From Styela clava (taxonomy: Eukaryota; Chordata; Ascidiacea; Stolidobranchia; Styelidae), in NCBI RefSeq assembly GCF_964204865.1, contig NC_135254.1, positions 24,151,313-24,215,312 of the forward strand: a DNA stretch of 64,000 nucleotides, in the 5' to 3' direction. Below, piece after piece: positions 1 through 11,905 of the stretch; within the stretch, counting starts at the first letter, position 1; each line of letters starts with the position of its first letter. The notes beneath the pieces were generated by a model that worked only from the letters and a program-made list of their open reading frames with translations, did not search any database and had not been told where the DNA came from. The translations under genes and the position numbers were made by a program.

Positions 1-1701
1 ACAAAACAGATTGAAGTCGAACTAGCTGTCTGTGCATCTCCCGCAAATATGGCGGGGCTGACCATTGCAAATGCGCAAGGACAGGGAATGACATGTCAAG
101 ATGAACCATACTCAATTTTTATTGCGGTACTCATTGGACCACTGACTTTTGCAGGATCAGTTTTGCTAACAATGATATGTGGGTGAGTGTCCTTTTCTTC
201 AAAGGTATATATCCATGAATATTAAACAAATACACGAGATGGAACTTCATTCTATGCAATAAACTCTGTAAAACAATGAGTCCAATGATAATAGGTATAC
301 GATTTTCGCTTTTGAAGTTATCAGTAAACCGCAATGTCCTTCGTAAATTTCTATGTCAATTGACTTTGTATATTATTATTATTCTGTGTTAACGCATAGA
401 CGGGTTTCCAGTAAAAGCAGAGATATACAAATATCTTTCGTTTTCGTACAGATCTTTTCATGTTTGTTTTGTAAAAATGAAAAAAGGAGCAGTTCTATCT
501 TATCACGCTCGTGAAGAAATGATGAGAAATCCGAAAGTAAGAGGCAGACGACGCAACGTTCCGCCAAATATTTTCAGTAGCTTCGGATGGACTGCACCAT
601 TACCACAAGACGATATATCGACTTATAGCCCCGGGTATGATTTTATATTTGATCTGGTGATAAACATCTAAACTTTTGTTGTGCATGGTATCCAGCCATA
701 ACATAATTTTGACGCAGTTGACAAGGCCCCGTAAACCCGAACAAAATTAACTAGGCCCATATGAAACATTTTCTTCAAAAAAAATTCAAAAATGTCAACG
801 CTTAGTCTGTATGAAAGTATTTTGACCGCCATTACAACTTATGAAGCCTTATCCAATAGTGCGATCAAATAATTCTAATGTAAAATAGCACCATAATTCA
901 GTGTTGGGTATAGGGACGATATAACAGGGATATCTCAGCAGAAAAATCCGAAACTTTTTACAATTCTGGTACAGATGTAAAAAAAACTAATTTTGATATT
1001 TTAAACTTGAATTTTTATTAATTTTCATTTTTTTTTGTCAACAAAACAATAAATGTACAATATTTAGTGAGCATAGAAAATGAACAAAAAAAGCGTTGAA
1101 GCACGGTCACTTTCCTTTCAGAAGTCGTACTGGTCGCTACACCAACCTTGTTCTCGGACAGCTGGGTGAACACAGGTCCCATCCAACAGTTAGCGCTGGT
1201 ATATTATCACACACAATGGCTCTTGGTCATTCTACTACAAATCTCACAGTAGAGGACGCCCCGCACAACAAGAAGAAAGTTGACGAAAATATAAAAGACA
1301 CTGATGAAATTCGTAAACGATCTGGTACTCCTCTTCTTGTAGTCAGAGGAGGAAGATACAACGAGTCAGGAAACAATGATTATGGAACGGGTCACAGCAG
1401 TGTGGCAACGCGAAGCGCTTCCCACGATATACCTTTCATTGATGAGAAAGGTCACCTGAGCTCATGTCCACAATCTCAAAGTCTAGAAGACATGCGTCGC
1501 AATTCATTTTCCGAAGAAATTGATCGAAGACAATTACTCTCGCACAAGAGAGAACACTCGTTAACAACGCTGTCTTCCAGTGACCCCGAAGGACATTCGG
1601 GATCACCTTCTGATGGGAGCATTCAGAGCCCAGTCAGCATTCACGCCATTCCTGAACCATCTGGAAGTAGTCACGGTAGCTCTGAAGAAGTTTGTTTGTA
1701 A
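1..1701 (+). CDS. LRR-type single-pass membrane protein, C-terminal part (partial)
   Basis: Three exons, 1-182, 452-634 and 1122-1701, join in frame through GT-AG introns (donors gtgagt and gtatga, acceptors tacag and ttcag) and give 314 residues before a TAA; the 5' part lies outside the window. The first ~32 residues resemble the C-terminal cap of a leucine-rich-repeat ectodomain (CASPANMAG, then a second Cys as MTCQDEP). A hydrophobic membrane segment follows at about residues 38-60, then a basic stretch (VKMKKG, RGRRRN) and a Ser/His-rich cytoplasmic tail ending SSEEVCL. The topology would be LRR ectodomain outside and a long unstructured tail inside. This assignment rests on the cap motif and the membrane segment; no LRR unit is visible. 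I do not recognise the specific family. The TTG at 1096 is not a start: that frame simply runs through the intron 2 acceptor. Confidence 0.72.
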
Positions 1702-2470
1702 AAGTGAAACTTAAATTTGAAAGGAAATAATAACTAACTTTCACAAGGTTTCAAGTCAACGCAATGCTTTTTCAAGTCTTGCCTGTGTTCGAAATTAGCA
1801 AAAATATATCTAACTCAGTCGTTCATCTGACAGAATTTGATTCGATTAATTAACAATTTTACTCACATGAATAGGTTTTTGTTCTGGAGTATAATTTTGG
1901 GTACAGGCGGTAGAACGTACACAAAACTATTTGGGTATGGCCGGTTACAACAGAGCTATCTAAAGTACCGAGATTTTTTTTTTTAGATGTACATGTTTAA
2001 GTTTGCCAAATCAATATAGCAGTCATTACCAGGAAGATATATCTTTCCGCAAACTTCAGTTTTTCATACTCTTCTAGGAATTTGTTTTTAGTATAATTGG
2101 TGTAATTTTCATCTTTTTTTAATTGTGTACTTTTTCTGTTTTTATTGTGTCCTAATGAAACTTAATTTATTTTTTTTTGGTATGTTATTACATTCCTATA
2201 ATACATAAATGGCTTTCGTGATACTGATTAACACCAAAATTATGGTACGAGAAAATAGCACAATAGTAGTGTTTGTTGTTCATAGTGATAGTGCGTTCAA
2301 TTTACGTCGCTACAAACTGACTGATGTTTACTTTTATTGCTATGAGGAATTTATTAATGTTATGAAGCTTTGCTCCTTGCATCTCTCTCCGATATAACTC
2401 GTGATAAATTCCGGCTTCCGTTTGAAAGAAACATTGATATTAGGTAACAAGAGAGCTATGCTCAAATATA
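1702..2470. other. 3' flank of the membrane-protein gene, no gene seen
   Basis: Probably holds the 3' UTR of the upstream gene; no clear AATAAA was found close to the stop. The rest is AT-rich, with no convincing coding signal and only short random ORFs. Confidence 0.5.
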
Positions 2471-2682
2471 TGGACACGTAGAGTCACATAATTTTGATGA
2501 CGTCATAGCGGGAAAAAAAGTAATAGCCTTCTGGAGAAAATTTTTATCTTTAACCACTGAAAATTTCAAAGCAATTGGTCCAGTATTCGAAGAGAAAAGC
2601 GACTTTTTAAAAACGTGTCAAAGAACAAGAACAACAACAACAACATAATATTGAAACGATCGTTATGTCCACTACGTGTCCA
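2471..2682. mobile_element. MITE with 11-bp terminal inverted repeats
   Basis: The ends are perfect inverted repeats, tggacacgtag at 2471 and ctacgtgtcca ending at 2682. The body carries a phrase also found at 3694-3864 and, in part, near 30330 (caaagcaattggtccagt followed by gagaaaagcga), and ends in an AAC-rich tract. This fits a short non-autonomous element about 212 bp long. No target duplication is obvious, so the superfamily is unassigned. Confidence 0.6.
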
Positions 2683-2742
2683 ACAAAGAGATGAGAGCTG
2701 AATTCACGGCGGTACCGGTACTTAACGTAGGTGCGGTACTGA

Positions 2743-3398
2743 GTTAGCAGTCAGCCAGCATCTTACCTGTACACTGTAGGCCATATACGGTAATTGATCA
2801 CAGAACAGTTGTTCCCTTGCAAATTTTATGTTGTTTACACTTTAGGACAGATAATTGATCACAGAACAATTCTTCCCTTTCAAATTTTATGTTGTTTCCA
2901 GTAGACTCTCATCAAAATAAACAAATATAGTAGGCTACAAGTGCTACAACGCTTGCATTACTGCACTGGTAGGACCGTGAAAGAATAAGTTACGGTAATT
3001 TCATTGTGGTAAGACACCGGTACCGGCACCAGTACCAGTATCGTACTTACGTACTGAGCTACCAGTACCGGTTAGCAGTCAGCCAGCATCTTACCTGTAC
3101 ACTGTAGGCCATATACGGTAATTGATCACAGAACAGTTGTTCCCTTGCAAATTTTATGTTGTTTACACTTTAGGACAGATAATTGATCACAGAACAATTC
3201 TTCCCTTTCAAATTTTATGTTGTTTCCAGTAGACTCTCATCAAAATAAACAAATATAGTAGGCTACAAGTGCTACAACGCTTGCATTACTGCACTGGTAG
3301 GACCGTGAAAGAATAAGTTACGGTAATTTCATTGTGGTAAGACACCGGTACCGGCACCAGTACCAGTATCGTACTTACGTACTGATCTACCAGTACCG
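2743..3398. repeat. 328-bp tandem duplication with a decayed third unit
   Basis: Positions 2743-3070 and 3071-3398 are near-identical head-to-tail copies; I saw one difference (gagct against gatct near the end). Each unit contains an internal ~61-bp imperfect duplication starting taattgatcacagaac. A clearly diverged third partial unit follows at about 3399-3540 (ggctataaaacttgcattgc, then caccggtatgg). Clusters of ggtacc and ccggtacc give dense short palindromes at the junctions. Confidence 0.85.
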
Positions 3399-3689
3399 GT
3401 ACCGAACCTGTAGGTCTGATATTCTGTTCCGCATACGTTAGGCTATAAAACTTGCATTGCAGCATTAGTAATACCGCGGAAGGAATAAGTCAATTTCACT
3501 GCGTTACGGCACCGGTATGGCAACTTACCAGTACCACCCTACAGTAGCTGTAGTACTGAGCAAGACAATCGATCGCGAAACCGCTTGAAATAAGTGTAAA
3601 ACAGTGTTCCCATGAGTAAAAATAAATACCGCGAAATTTTGTATGAAATATCATATCTCATAGGATTCATATAAAATTTAAAAATAAAT

Positions 3690-3864
3690 AAAAGTAATAG
3701 CCTTCTGGGGAAAAATATAATCTTTACTCACTGAAAATTTCAAAGCAATTGGTCCAGTAATCAACGAGAAAAGCGATTTTTTCATAACGATACCAAGAAG
3801 AAGACAAATAAGAACAAGAACAACAAAAATACCAAAACGATCGTTATGTCCACTAACGTGTCCA
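3690..3864. mobile_element. Truncated second copy of the MITE at 2471-2682
   Basis: It matches the 3' two thirds of the 2471-2682 element, ending ctaacgtgtcca with one extra base relative to that copy. No left terminal repeat is visible. Confidence 0.5.
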
Positions 3865-5147
3865 ATAACCTAATAGTTAACCTAATTTTGAATAGGTTAA
3901 AAGGTGGGAAGAAGAAATGGTGGATTTTTCGGGGCTTAGACGTATTATTTGCATAAACACCGATCCAAATTTGGTTACTTATGACTGCACCAGTATATAA
4001 GACGTGAGGTCAAACCTGGAATTAGTTGAATTTCGCACCGCCAGAAACGCGAAATAGGCAAAAGGTAAATATATAAAGTCAGATATATAATTTTATTTTG
4101 CCTCTGTTTCATCACAATCTCTTCAATGAAATAATAAATTGCGAATTGAGTCACAAAAAAATCCATTCCATGGGGAGTATAACTTTAAATTTTTAGTTGT
4201 TTTGACCCAATCGCGTCTGGTTTGTTGCACAGCGTGGCAAAGTTCGTACGTTTATATGTGATCTTACTTTTAGTTAACTATTTGTGAATTGATTTATAAA
4301 GATTGGGGGCTTTATATTTTCGCGCGGTAGCTCAATCTGAAATTTTGGTGCCAATGTCCAAGAAATATTTTTTCGTTAAGTATTTGTATTTTCGATTTGT
4401 TAAGGCGATCGGATTTAGATAGAATACATCAGTATTAGATTGTATATACCGCATCATGCTCCTGTCCTAAAAAGTAAGGCAACCATTCCAAATGTATAAA
4501 CGTAAGCCGTGAAAAGAGGTTGGGCAATACTCAATCCGGAGATATAAGTCGGCGAGAAGCCAAGGTTTGCCATATGATTATTAATTACCGACATTCCCGT
4601 TGTCGGGATAAACGCTATATCTCAACATCAATCATCAACTGTGTGGTTCCTGTATCATTTTGCTACAGGTACTACGCCATTCTACAAGACCGACATCCCA
4701 ACCTTACGACACTGCCATACTTGACAGATTAAGACAGATTAATCAGCGAATCGACACTCTGTATATTAGCAAAATACAAAAATTTTATTGTCAAGCTTCC
4801 ACTCGAAAATATTAAGTCCTCAAATTTTTAAACAACGATTCGCAAAATTTCAACTTTTTATAATATATATCGAAAGAAAGTGAAATATTCAAACAAACTG
4901 AACATTGCCAAGCTGTCCGACAAACAAAGTGCAGTTTGACAAAAACTAGAATAAAATGCCAATTTGTGCCCTAGTGGGTGGTGGCCCCATTCCCATGAGA
5001 ACTAGATTGAAAATTGTTTGTGCATGCCACTTTTTGATCTTCCGCGTAGATATTTTAAAAAACACTCATTAATTCAAACTAGGCGGCATTGTCGATAGTG
5101 GAGAATGGAAAAACTATATACTTTTCATGCTATAGAATAGGTCCTGG
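3865..5147. other. Intergenic, no gene seen
   Basis: Short ORFs only. Around 4520-4590 a degraded piece resembles the middle of the tRNA-derived SINE described at 17213-17581 (gccaaggtttgccatatgat). It ends at the 3' end of the minus-strand YHYH gene. Confidence 0.4.
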
Positions 5148-8100
5148 TCATTGAAAGTGCGAAACGCTGATGAAACATAGTTGTATCAAGGTTATATAAA
5201 TAATCGAGCACAATTTCCGGCCATACGTGACACTATGTACAGATGAGTAATCTTCGTTTAATATATAATTACAGGAAGCTTCGTTGGCACAACACGACAT
5301 TTTGACTATTTGTGTATCAGGTTTATCACTACAAGTGGGAGCGAGCGTTCCGCATCCACAAGCGGTTGGCGTCGTTGGAGGTCCTCTGAAGCACCCGATC
5401 GTGTATGGAAACTTGTTAACTATGTGATACCTATTGCAGAGAAATAAATATGATTACAAAATTCCAAGGTGAAAGAAAAATACGCAGTGTATTTTTCTAG
5501 GAATACTTCATATGTACCTGTAACCTCGTCTTGCATCTTCTCGCCCATTACATTCGTCCAGTGAACTAGAATCGACGGAAACGCCTTGCTCATCAAAAGG
5601 CCCATATATAGGGAAACCGTCTAATGCCACACCTAAAACAAAGTTGAAAGAAAATCTATTAATATAGCTTAACTTCGTGTTTTAAATCGGCAACCTGCAT
5701 GCGCGTGGAACGAGTGGCACAAACCATTTTGTTAAGGTGTGAGATTATCATTTCAAAAAAAATCGAATTGGACCTGAGATAGAAAAGCATACAGTCAATG
5801 TTCAAGATAAACTATTTTATAACTTAAGACATTATGTTTAACAATAATATTAAAGTGAAAAGCTTGAGATCTTGAAATTTATGGATTTAGAAATATATAC
5901 AAACTAACAAAAATATGGAAGACCGGGAAAAGTGCCACAAATTATCACAATTATAAATTCCAGCAAGATTCAAAATGCTCTGGGAACAGAAGACAGTTCC
6001 ACCCTTCAACTACTATAGAACAATAGAAGTAAACACAATGGATCAAATAGTTTTATTCTGCATTTTACACTGAATATTAATCTGAATTGTTATTTGATTT
6101 TTACCTATTAGTTGACTTTCATTACAGACATTCTTGAAGGTACATAATGGAGGAGTGTTGTAATAATACTGATTGTTCTCATCCATATTTCCCCAGCAAC
6201 CGTCAAGTTTATTTTTTTCAACCAAGGCTAACATGTAAATTTAAAACTTCATCATCATGTTAAATAGTTTCAAACACTCGCCGAAATATGAAAATTTATA
6301 ATATATATAAACAGAGAACTTCCAAGTACTTTATTGAGTAAGATAAGCTTGGTGGCATATATGTTATATAAATTTACGTATGTCAACACGATGTACCAAT
6401 TATTATATCATATAAATAACTAATGCTAGGACGTACGAAAGTGGAATCACTTCCTTCGCAATTCAAATGAAAGGTGAATCATAATTTCAGCATATCATAT
6501 CACTTTCCATTGCAGTTTTCTTATTATTCACTAATTCGGAGTTCACGTCATCGAAATAAAGTTTATGGGCAAAATGGCAAACATCGATCAATAATCTCTA
6601 CCAGGTAATTTTATTTCTTTGTATTATTGTTTATATACTATTATAGAACAGCAATTCATTATCTCTACCCGCATTGCAACAGTCAGATGTGTAAGGGTTG
6701 TAAATGGGGATTCCAGTGATTGTCAATCCAATAATTCCAGGTGGAAGACATATCTTCGGATTTACAGGAATAACCGATGGTTGGAATGGAACTTCTATTT
6801 TGACTGAAACCGGTTTGATGTTGTTAAACACAATCCCTGAAACAAGGAAAAAGCTGTTTGCTACTTTTGATATTGACAAAACAAAGTGTTTTAAAGTATC
6901 TAGATTATTCATATCTCAAAAACGATTTTAAATATAAAGATCTCAATTTAAAAGTCCTAATTACACAGAATCAACTGTTTGGATCGAAATCAGGTTTGAA
7001 ATGAGCAAACCGGTCGACATTGTCACTCTAAGCGACGATTTTGTTTTGTAAGAATAGATAGAAGTTCAATGACAATTTATTCTATTTCTGTGATCCTTTC
7101 AATTCTGTGCCAAGATTTAGAAGAAAAGAATATCTATGATGGAACCGAAATACTGCGCAAAGTGCACAAGAATACTACGTTATATCGCCGGCATCACTAG
7201 TGTCACAATAGCATTGCTCCCGATATTCTCTTTATCACCAAGCACTAATAATTTGTGCTATCCATTGTTGGCACTGATATGAGTATTTATAAGAGATGGC
7301 TACCTTCCAGCCTTCTTTGATAGTTAGTTACAATAGTCATAAGAACAAATAGTCCTATCCCTCGACCCTTTACATATATGATTGCTTTGCCAATTAACTA
7401 TGTGCTATTTGAATTATTAAAACTACAAGCCCAAATTTATATTGCACGGTGTGTTTGGGAAAAGTTCTGATTTTTTTTTCAATTTTCACTCCAGACAAAT
7501 ATGCGAAATATGACCATATCATAATGGATTCTGTACCAGAATACCAAAGCTTTACGACACAAGCGCTAATTTATAGTAAACAAATAAAATAAAGGCAGAA
7601 GTACAGCGTGTATATATATTATTTTAAACGTACTTTGAGTTATGTACACCACCTGCAAATATGTAAAAGTCGAAAACAAGTTCTCTCGAACTCCCAGCAT
7701 CCCCGAAATAACATAAACATAGCATGAATACAAATTTCAGTGACTAAACACAAAACCATCAGGCAAAAGAAAGCGACTCGTAGTGAATGCCTGAATGCAA
7801 ACAAAGTTGTGTCATGTTCCTTATGCAGTCTTAAACCCAGGTAACGCAATAGTTAATTAGGCAATAAATTTGCGAATCGAAGAATAATTATGTCATAGAA
7901 ATTAACAATAGCTTATTCGAGTGGAACATATTCCGTTAGCGAGTAATACAAATTTGAGTTCAGTAGTCGTAGTCGTACCTTTCAATATAGGAGGAGTTCC
8001 ATTACTGCTGGTTAATATGAGGTTGTCGTTATCGAAGGCAAATTTTATCCCATTTTCTTCAAAAATACCCAACTCCTTTATTGACAGGCCAGTTGTTCCA

Positions 8101-8153
8101 CGGACAAACATGCACAGGACAAGTACGTCCAAGATTTTTCTCCGGAATATCAT
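5148..8153 (-). CDS. Secreted YHYH-domain protein, complete five-exon gene
   Basis: Minus-strand exons at 7979-8153, 6669-6836, 6105-6227, 5518-5632 and 5148-5430 all have GT-AG borders and consistent phases (1/2, 1/2, 1/2, 2/1), giving 287 residues and a TGA. The chosen ATG (8153-8151) opens a signal-peptide-like stretch (MIFRRKILDVLVLCMFV). The body follows the YHYH-domain family plan: a TSSNGTPP stretch, GLTITGIPIYNP, a CTF..VCNES cysteine pair, VALDGFPIYGPFDEQG, LDECNGRED, then GYRYH and FPYTIGCFRGPP. The two positions normally reading Y-H-Y-H are degenerate here, YYYN in exon 3 and YRYH across the exon 4/5 junction. After the domain comes a Cys-rich tail of about 75 residues. The family has no firmly established function; a secreted, possibly metal-binding protein is inference. 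Confidence 0.82.
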
Positions 8154-8836
8154 TTGCAATCTTCAATGTTGTACATTCACTAGTAGCAAGTAACGATTAG
8201 TTGATGTCTTTTATTCACCTATCGTTAGCGCCGAAAGTCGATGATTTAGGTCTTAACAGATGATTATGTTTTCCTCAAACATGCTTGGGTAGTATCTTGA
8301 CGCACGCCTATATATTATAACTGGCTATGGGCATAACTGGCATGCGATAGCAAAATAGAACTTTTCAAAATGCTAGTGGATGAGTCATTCACTCACATCC
8401 TGAAACCTCGCAATTAGCCGAGATTGCCTGCATTTTCTCTCAAATAATTAGCATTTTGAAAATTCAATGCATTTATCTAATTCTAATATATTTGAAAATA
8501 TTACGAAATCAAGCTTTCTCAATATTTCATGCATGCCATCTGTTTCATGCTTTGAATAGAGTGGACAATTTACTGAATGATAAACTTTGTCGGTTGTATT
8601 AGGAATTTCAAAATTTAAAATAAATTTGTTTCGAATTGATGCAAATGAGTCTGGTATTATGGGTATCTTGCTTCAACAACAATTGGTTCAAAAACGTTTC
8701 CCCAGCCATTTTCGTTACCAATATATATGAAAAAGTTATTTCCGGTAAACGGACGTGATTGCACTGTTGCCTAGTAATAGGTAAACACTGTTGACTGGCA
8801 ATAAGAGATTGACAAAGTGAATTTTACTGTTTAAAT
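8154..8836. other. Upstream region of the YHYH gene
   Basis: It should hold the minus-strand gene's promoter and 5' UTR; no TATA box or transcript start can be fixed by eye. No other coding region seen. Confidence 0.4.
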
Positions 8837-8960
8837 CAGTGTTTCCCAACCTTTCACCTCAGCGGACCGGTAACATCAAATAATATGGCCTCGCGCACCA
8901 GCAACAAAATATTAAAATGACACACGAGCATGAAATTTAAATAGGAAAGAACATGAACAA
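8837..8960 (+). mobile_element. Left end of a hAT-like element, right end not found
   Basis: The terminal motif cagtgtttcccaacc is followed by agcggaccgg, the pattern of the other hAT ends in this window. The preceding 8 bases are gtttaaat, with TA at the centre as in the complete copies. No partner end with that flank was found; the inner boundary is arbitrary. Confidence 0.45.
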
Positions 8961-9522
8961 GGTCACAGATAGACGCATTTTTGGTTGTAATTTGATATGA
9001 ATTAACCTTAAAAATTAAAACCGTTAGGGAATAACTACAACACGCTTGATATTTTTGTTTAAGAATTGTTTATTTTGTTGTCCGAGTACGATAATACTCA
9101 TGTAACATTGTTCACTATTATGACTAAAACACGCTTGTAGAAATTTCAGGTTTATACACTTGTGAGATATTACAAAACGCTTTCGGAACTTCAAAAGTGA
9201 AAAGCGTGATCATTCAGCGGTTAAAACATTGCCTATTAGTCGGACTATTAATTCCACTCTTATCAAACATCCATTATATAATGGCTATGATCTGATTTAT
9301 ATTTAAATTTCCGAAACACAACCAAAACTAACGAATAGATTTTAAAAACGCGAAAACGAGGTAATGTTTACGACCGCGCCCAAAAGCTGTCTGAGTGAGA
9401 AAAGTGTCTGAGCGGATGCGAAAAAGAACATTGTTACGTCACTTTTTGCATCTTGCTGATTGGCCAGTTTCACTAAGTATACAAGGAAGTCGATGCTCGG
9501 AGAAAGGTTCATAAGATCCATA
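8961..9522. other. Dispersed repeat region, no gene
   Basis: About 9330-9520 is diverged but recognisably related to 30070-30290 (shared aaagtgtctgagcgg, ttgttacgtca, tgctgattg, atgctcgg). This indicates an unnamed dispersed repeat. No coding signal. Confidence 0.4.
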
Positions 9523-10411
9523 AGAGGACTTGCACGGGTCACGTGACTTTGTTTACTGAACGGCAAAAAAACAAAAACGTCCATTTGGCTCCTGTCAGTT
9601 GCAAGTCGGATTATACGTTTCCGTTTTGTTTGGCTGTTGAAAATGGTTATTTCGTATTGTTCCGTTGGCTGTACGTATGGTATAAAGTATAGACAACGAA
9701 ATGAATCTTCAGTTATATTCCACTGTTTTCAAAAGATCCGGAACGTCGCGCAATGTGGATATCATCTATTGGCAGGACTGCTTGGTGTCAAGTCCAGAAG
9801 TCATCTCGCTTGATTTTCACTGTTTGCGAACAGCACTTCGTTGATGGTGAGTGAAAATGTGCCGTTATCAATTTTTTTTAAATATTCAAGAGCTTCCTAA
9901 TTTCAATGGAAAGCAGATGACAAACTACTGTTATTGGTAGGACTAAGCGTAGACCTACTTGCTGACTTGACTTGTGTAAGGAATTAATCATCAATTGCCA
10001 TAAGGTATTGTTTCCCTAGTTAGCAGGTAATCTATTAGTAAGTGTGAAAAGTTGAATAGATAACTAAAGTTTAACCGTAAATATATATTACTACGTTTAA
10101 CGCCAGTGATCATGCAAAAAATAACCAGAATTCAATTGAATTTGCCATCTAGGAATACGCTCGCCACCGCATCTCCGATCATCCTGGTAGTTTCACAGGT
10201 TCCAATCCCATGCGGGGATAGTTATGTGCGAGAGGATTGCAGCTCTCCTCCCATTGAGGATGGTTCACACGACCGCTTGTCGATCCCGACATCCCCCACC
10301 ATCAAGTCCATGCTTCCGAAAACAAATAACTTGCTAACTAATCCCGACATAGAATGGTAATCGTACGATGTTGCATCTTGCAATCCCTCTCCCCAGATAA
10401 ATCCTCTCCTA
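9523..10411 (+). repeat. Left arm of a large inverted duplication
   Basis: Its reverse complement reappears at 16564-17850. Both arms begin agagga(c/t)ttgcacgggtcacg at the outer edge and stop inward exactly at the 3' end of a shared SINE copy. Removing the SINE and a ~24-bp insertion from the right arm gives the same length, about 889 bp. The arms differ by scattered substitutions. Confidence 0.85.
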
Positions 10412-10653
10412 AAAACTACCGACACTGGTAGGCATATTTGCGTTTTAAATTGAAAGAAATCTTCCTTTATGGTCAGAAGGTGTTGTCTGATTGTTTTGTT
10501 AGTTAGCAGGTAATCTATTACTGATCTGATTCACAAACTTGGCACTGTCAAATGATGATTAGTGTTTAATTTCTTTGTAGGAAAATGGAAAAATAACCCA
10601 TTATCAGCTGCTTATGTCCCATCAATATTTGAATTTTCGCCATCCCCAGAGAG
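9643..10653 (+). pseudogene. THAP zinc-finger gene fragment, frameshifted, two exons
   Basis: Exon 1 (9643-9846) starts MVISYCSVGCTYG and continues to VIFHCF. It then needs a one-base frame change to read KDPERRAMWISSI and VCEQHFVDG before a gtgagt donor. Exon 2 (10581-10653) joins in phase and reads KWKNNPLSAAYVPSIFEF. This is the full THAP plan: a C-x3-C pair, an invariant Trp, the C-x2-H pair, and the terminal AVPTIF-like motif (YVPSIF). THAP domains bind DNA and occur in P-element-like transposases and host genes. The frameshift lies at ttttcaaaag, where a canonical Phe-Pro-Lys codon run would need one more base. No C-terminal transposase domain is attached, so this is a relic. Confidence 0.75.
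10150..10411 (+). mobile_element. tRNA-derived SINE, head truncated (left arm copy)
   Basis: It matches the full SINE at 17213-17581 from gaatacgctcgccaccgc to cccagataaatcctctccta, but lacks the A-box part of the tRNA-like head. The same insertion at the same place is present in the right arm, so it predates the duplication. Confidence 0.7.
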
Positions 10654-11539
10654 GTAAAGGGGGATTTCAGAGAAAGACAAAACGCAGGACCATTTCAACA
10701 AATTCTGTTAACTTGTATGCGTTGCAATATCACTTTGCAGTTGTTAGCATAAACATGTAATGTGTCTTTCGACTAGACCTACCACACTTTAAAAGAAGCC
10801 GTCTATACCCATTTTCACTAGACTAGAACCATAACACTGTAAAATATTTGATAGAAATGACCCCTAAGGCATCATATCTTCCATTTGAAAGGGCTGTGAA
10901 GGCAGATACATTTTTTACTCTAAATTATGGAATGTTACTTCCAGGTTATCTTATCCTTGCTTATAGATATCTAGATGTTAGTGACTCCAACTGACCCATG
11001 CATGACACACTGAAAATTCTCTTGTGTACCGATAAAATTAAGCAGTTGGAGCCTTCAGACCTTGAAAACAGTCGAATCTGTGCACGATGGATTCATGTGA
11101 AACACGTAATATGCATTTATAAGCAAAAATATTCCATCTTGAGCACCACCGATCCACAACCTCCTGCATACGGAATCAAAACATTAGATAAATTGGTGTA
11201 GGCTACTGTGCGCATTCACAAATCTTTGAGAATCAAGTGTGCCTTTTGACTAAGGAAAATTTAGCATTGAAATGGTCAATCTTAATATAAACCTGGTATC
11301 TGCAGATAAAACCAATTGTTTTTTAAAAATACATTTTTGATGTGCTTTATTTTTTAAATATGATTTATAATTACTGTAAAGTGTGTGATGCACTTGGTAC
11401 CATGAATACCATTTGCAAATTAGCTTGTGTTACTTACACCCCTCTCAAATAAAAGTTTGGACTCTTAAGTCATATCTCATAATATTCTTTAAACAAAAGG
11501 TTGCGGCTAGCCGGCTACCCATCAGAATTTTTTTTCAGA
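10654..11539. other. No gene resolved
   Basis: Between the THAP exon 2 donor and the YqaJ relic. A possible further plus-strand exon begins after the tttttttcag acceptor near 11539, reading QSRNITPRQVPLATVFG before a frame break. It is not supported enough to call. Confidence 0.35.
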
Positions 11540-11905
11540 TCACAAAGTCGCAATATTACGCCTCGCCAAGTTCCATTGGCAACTGTATTTGGTTGTAGTA
11601 TCGTTGTCCAACTTTAGACTGAAACCCTCACTATCAGACCCACCAAAACATAAAAAAATTCTTGATAGGGTCGTATTGAAGTTGCTTTCGTTCAAGCACA
11701 ATGAACACTTTATCTCCACCAATCCACAGTAATCACAAGTTACTTTGTCATTTCGATAAGCATCAATAAATGGATACTGAGGATGTATTATCAAGTCACG
11801 CAAGCTGAGGTCTTGTGCCACTATGGTCTTGTTGCAACTTAGATCTTGCCATCCATCTATTCCATGGTCGCACCCATGTCTGTAAGATAATGGATACAGA
11901 TTCAT
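11540..11905 (-). pseudogene. YqaJ-type nuclease domain fragment
   Basis: A 121-residue minus-strand reading contains HPQYPFIDA, then CDYCGLVEIKC and later GFSLKLDND. This is the layout of YqaJ/lambda-exonuclease-like domains, which read HPxxPFLGASPDG, then a small Cys pair and VEIKCP. The E-x-K of the catalytic core is intact, but the usual SPDG aspartate motif is replaced by YRND. The ORF lacks the N- and C-terminal parts of the fold. Such domains are common in animal mobile elements; this copy sits inside the THAP inverted duplication on the opposite strand. Likely a dead transposon-borne fragment. The YqaJ identification is by motif only. Confidence 0.5.
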
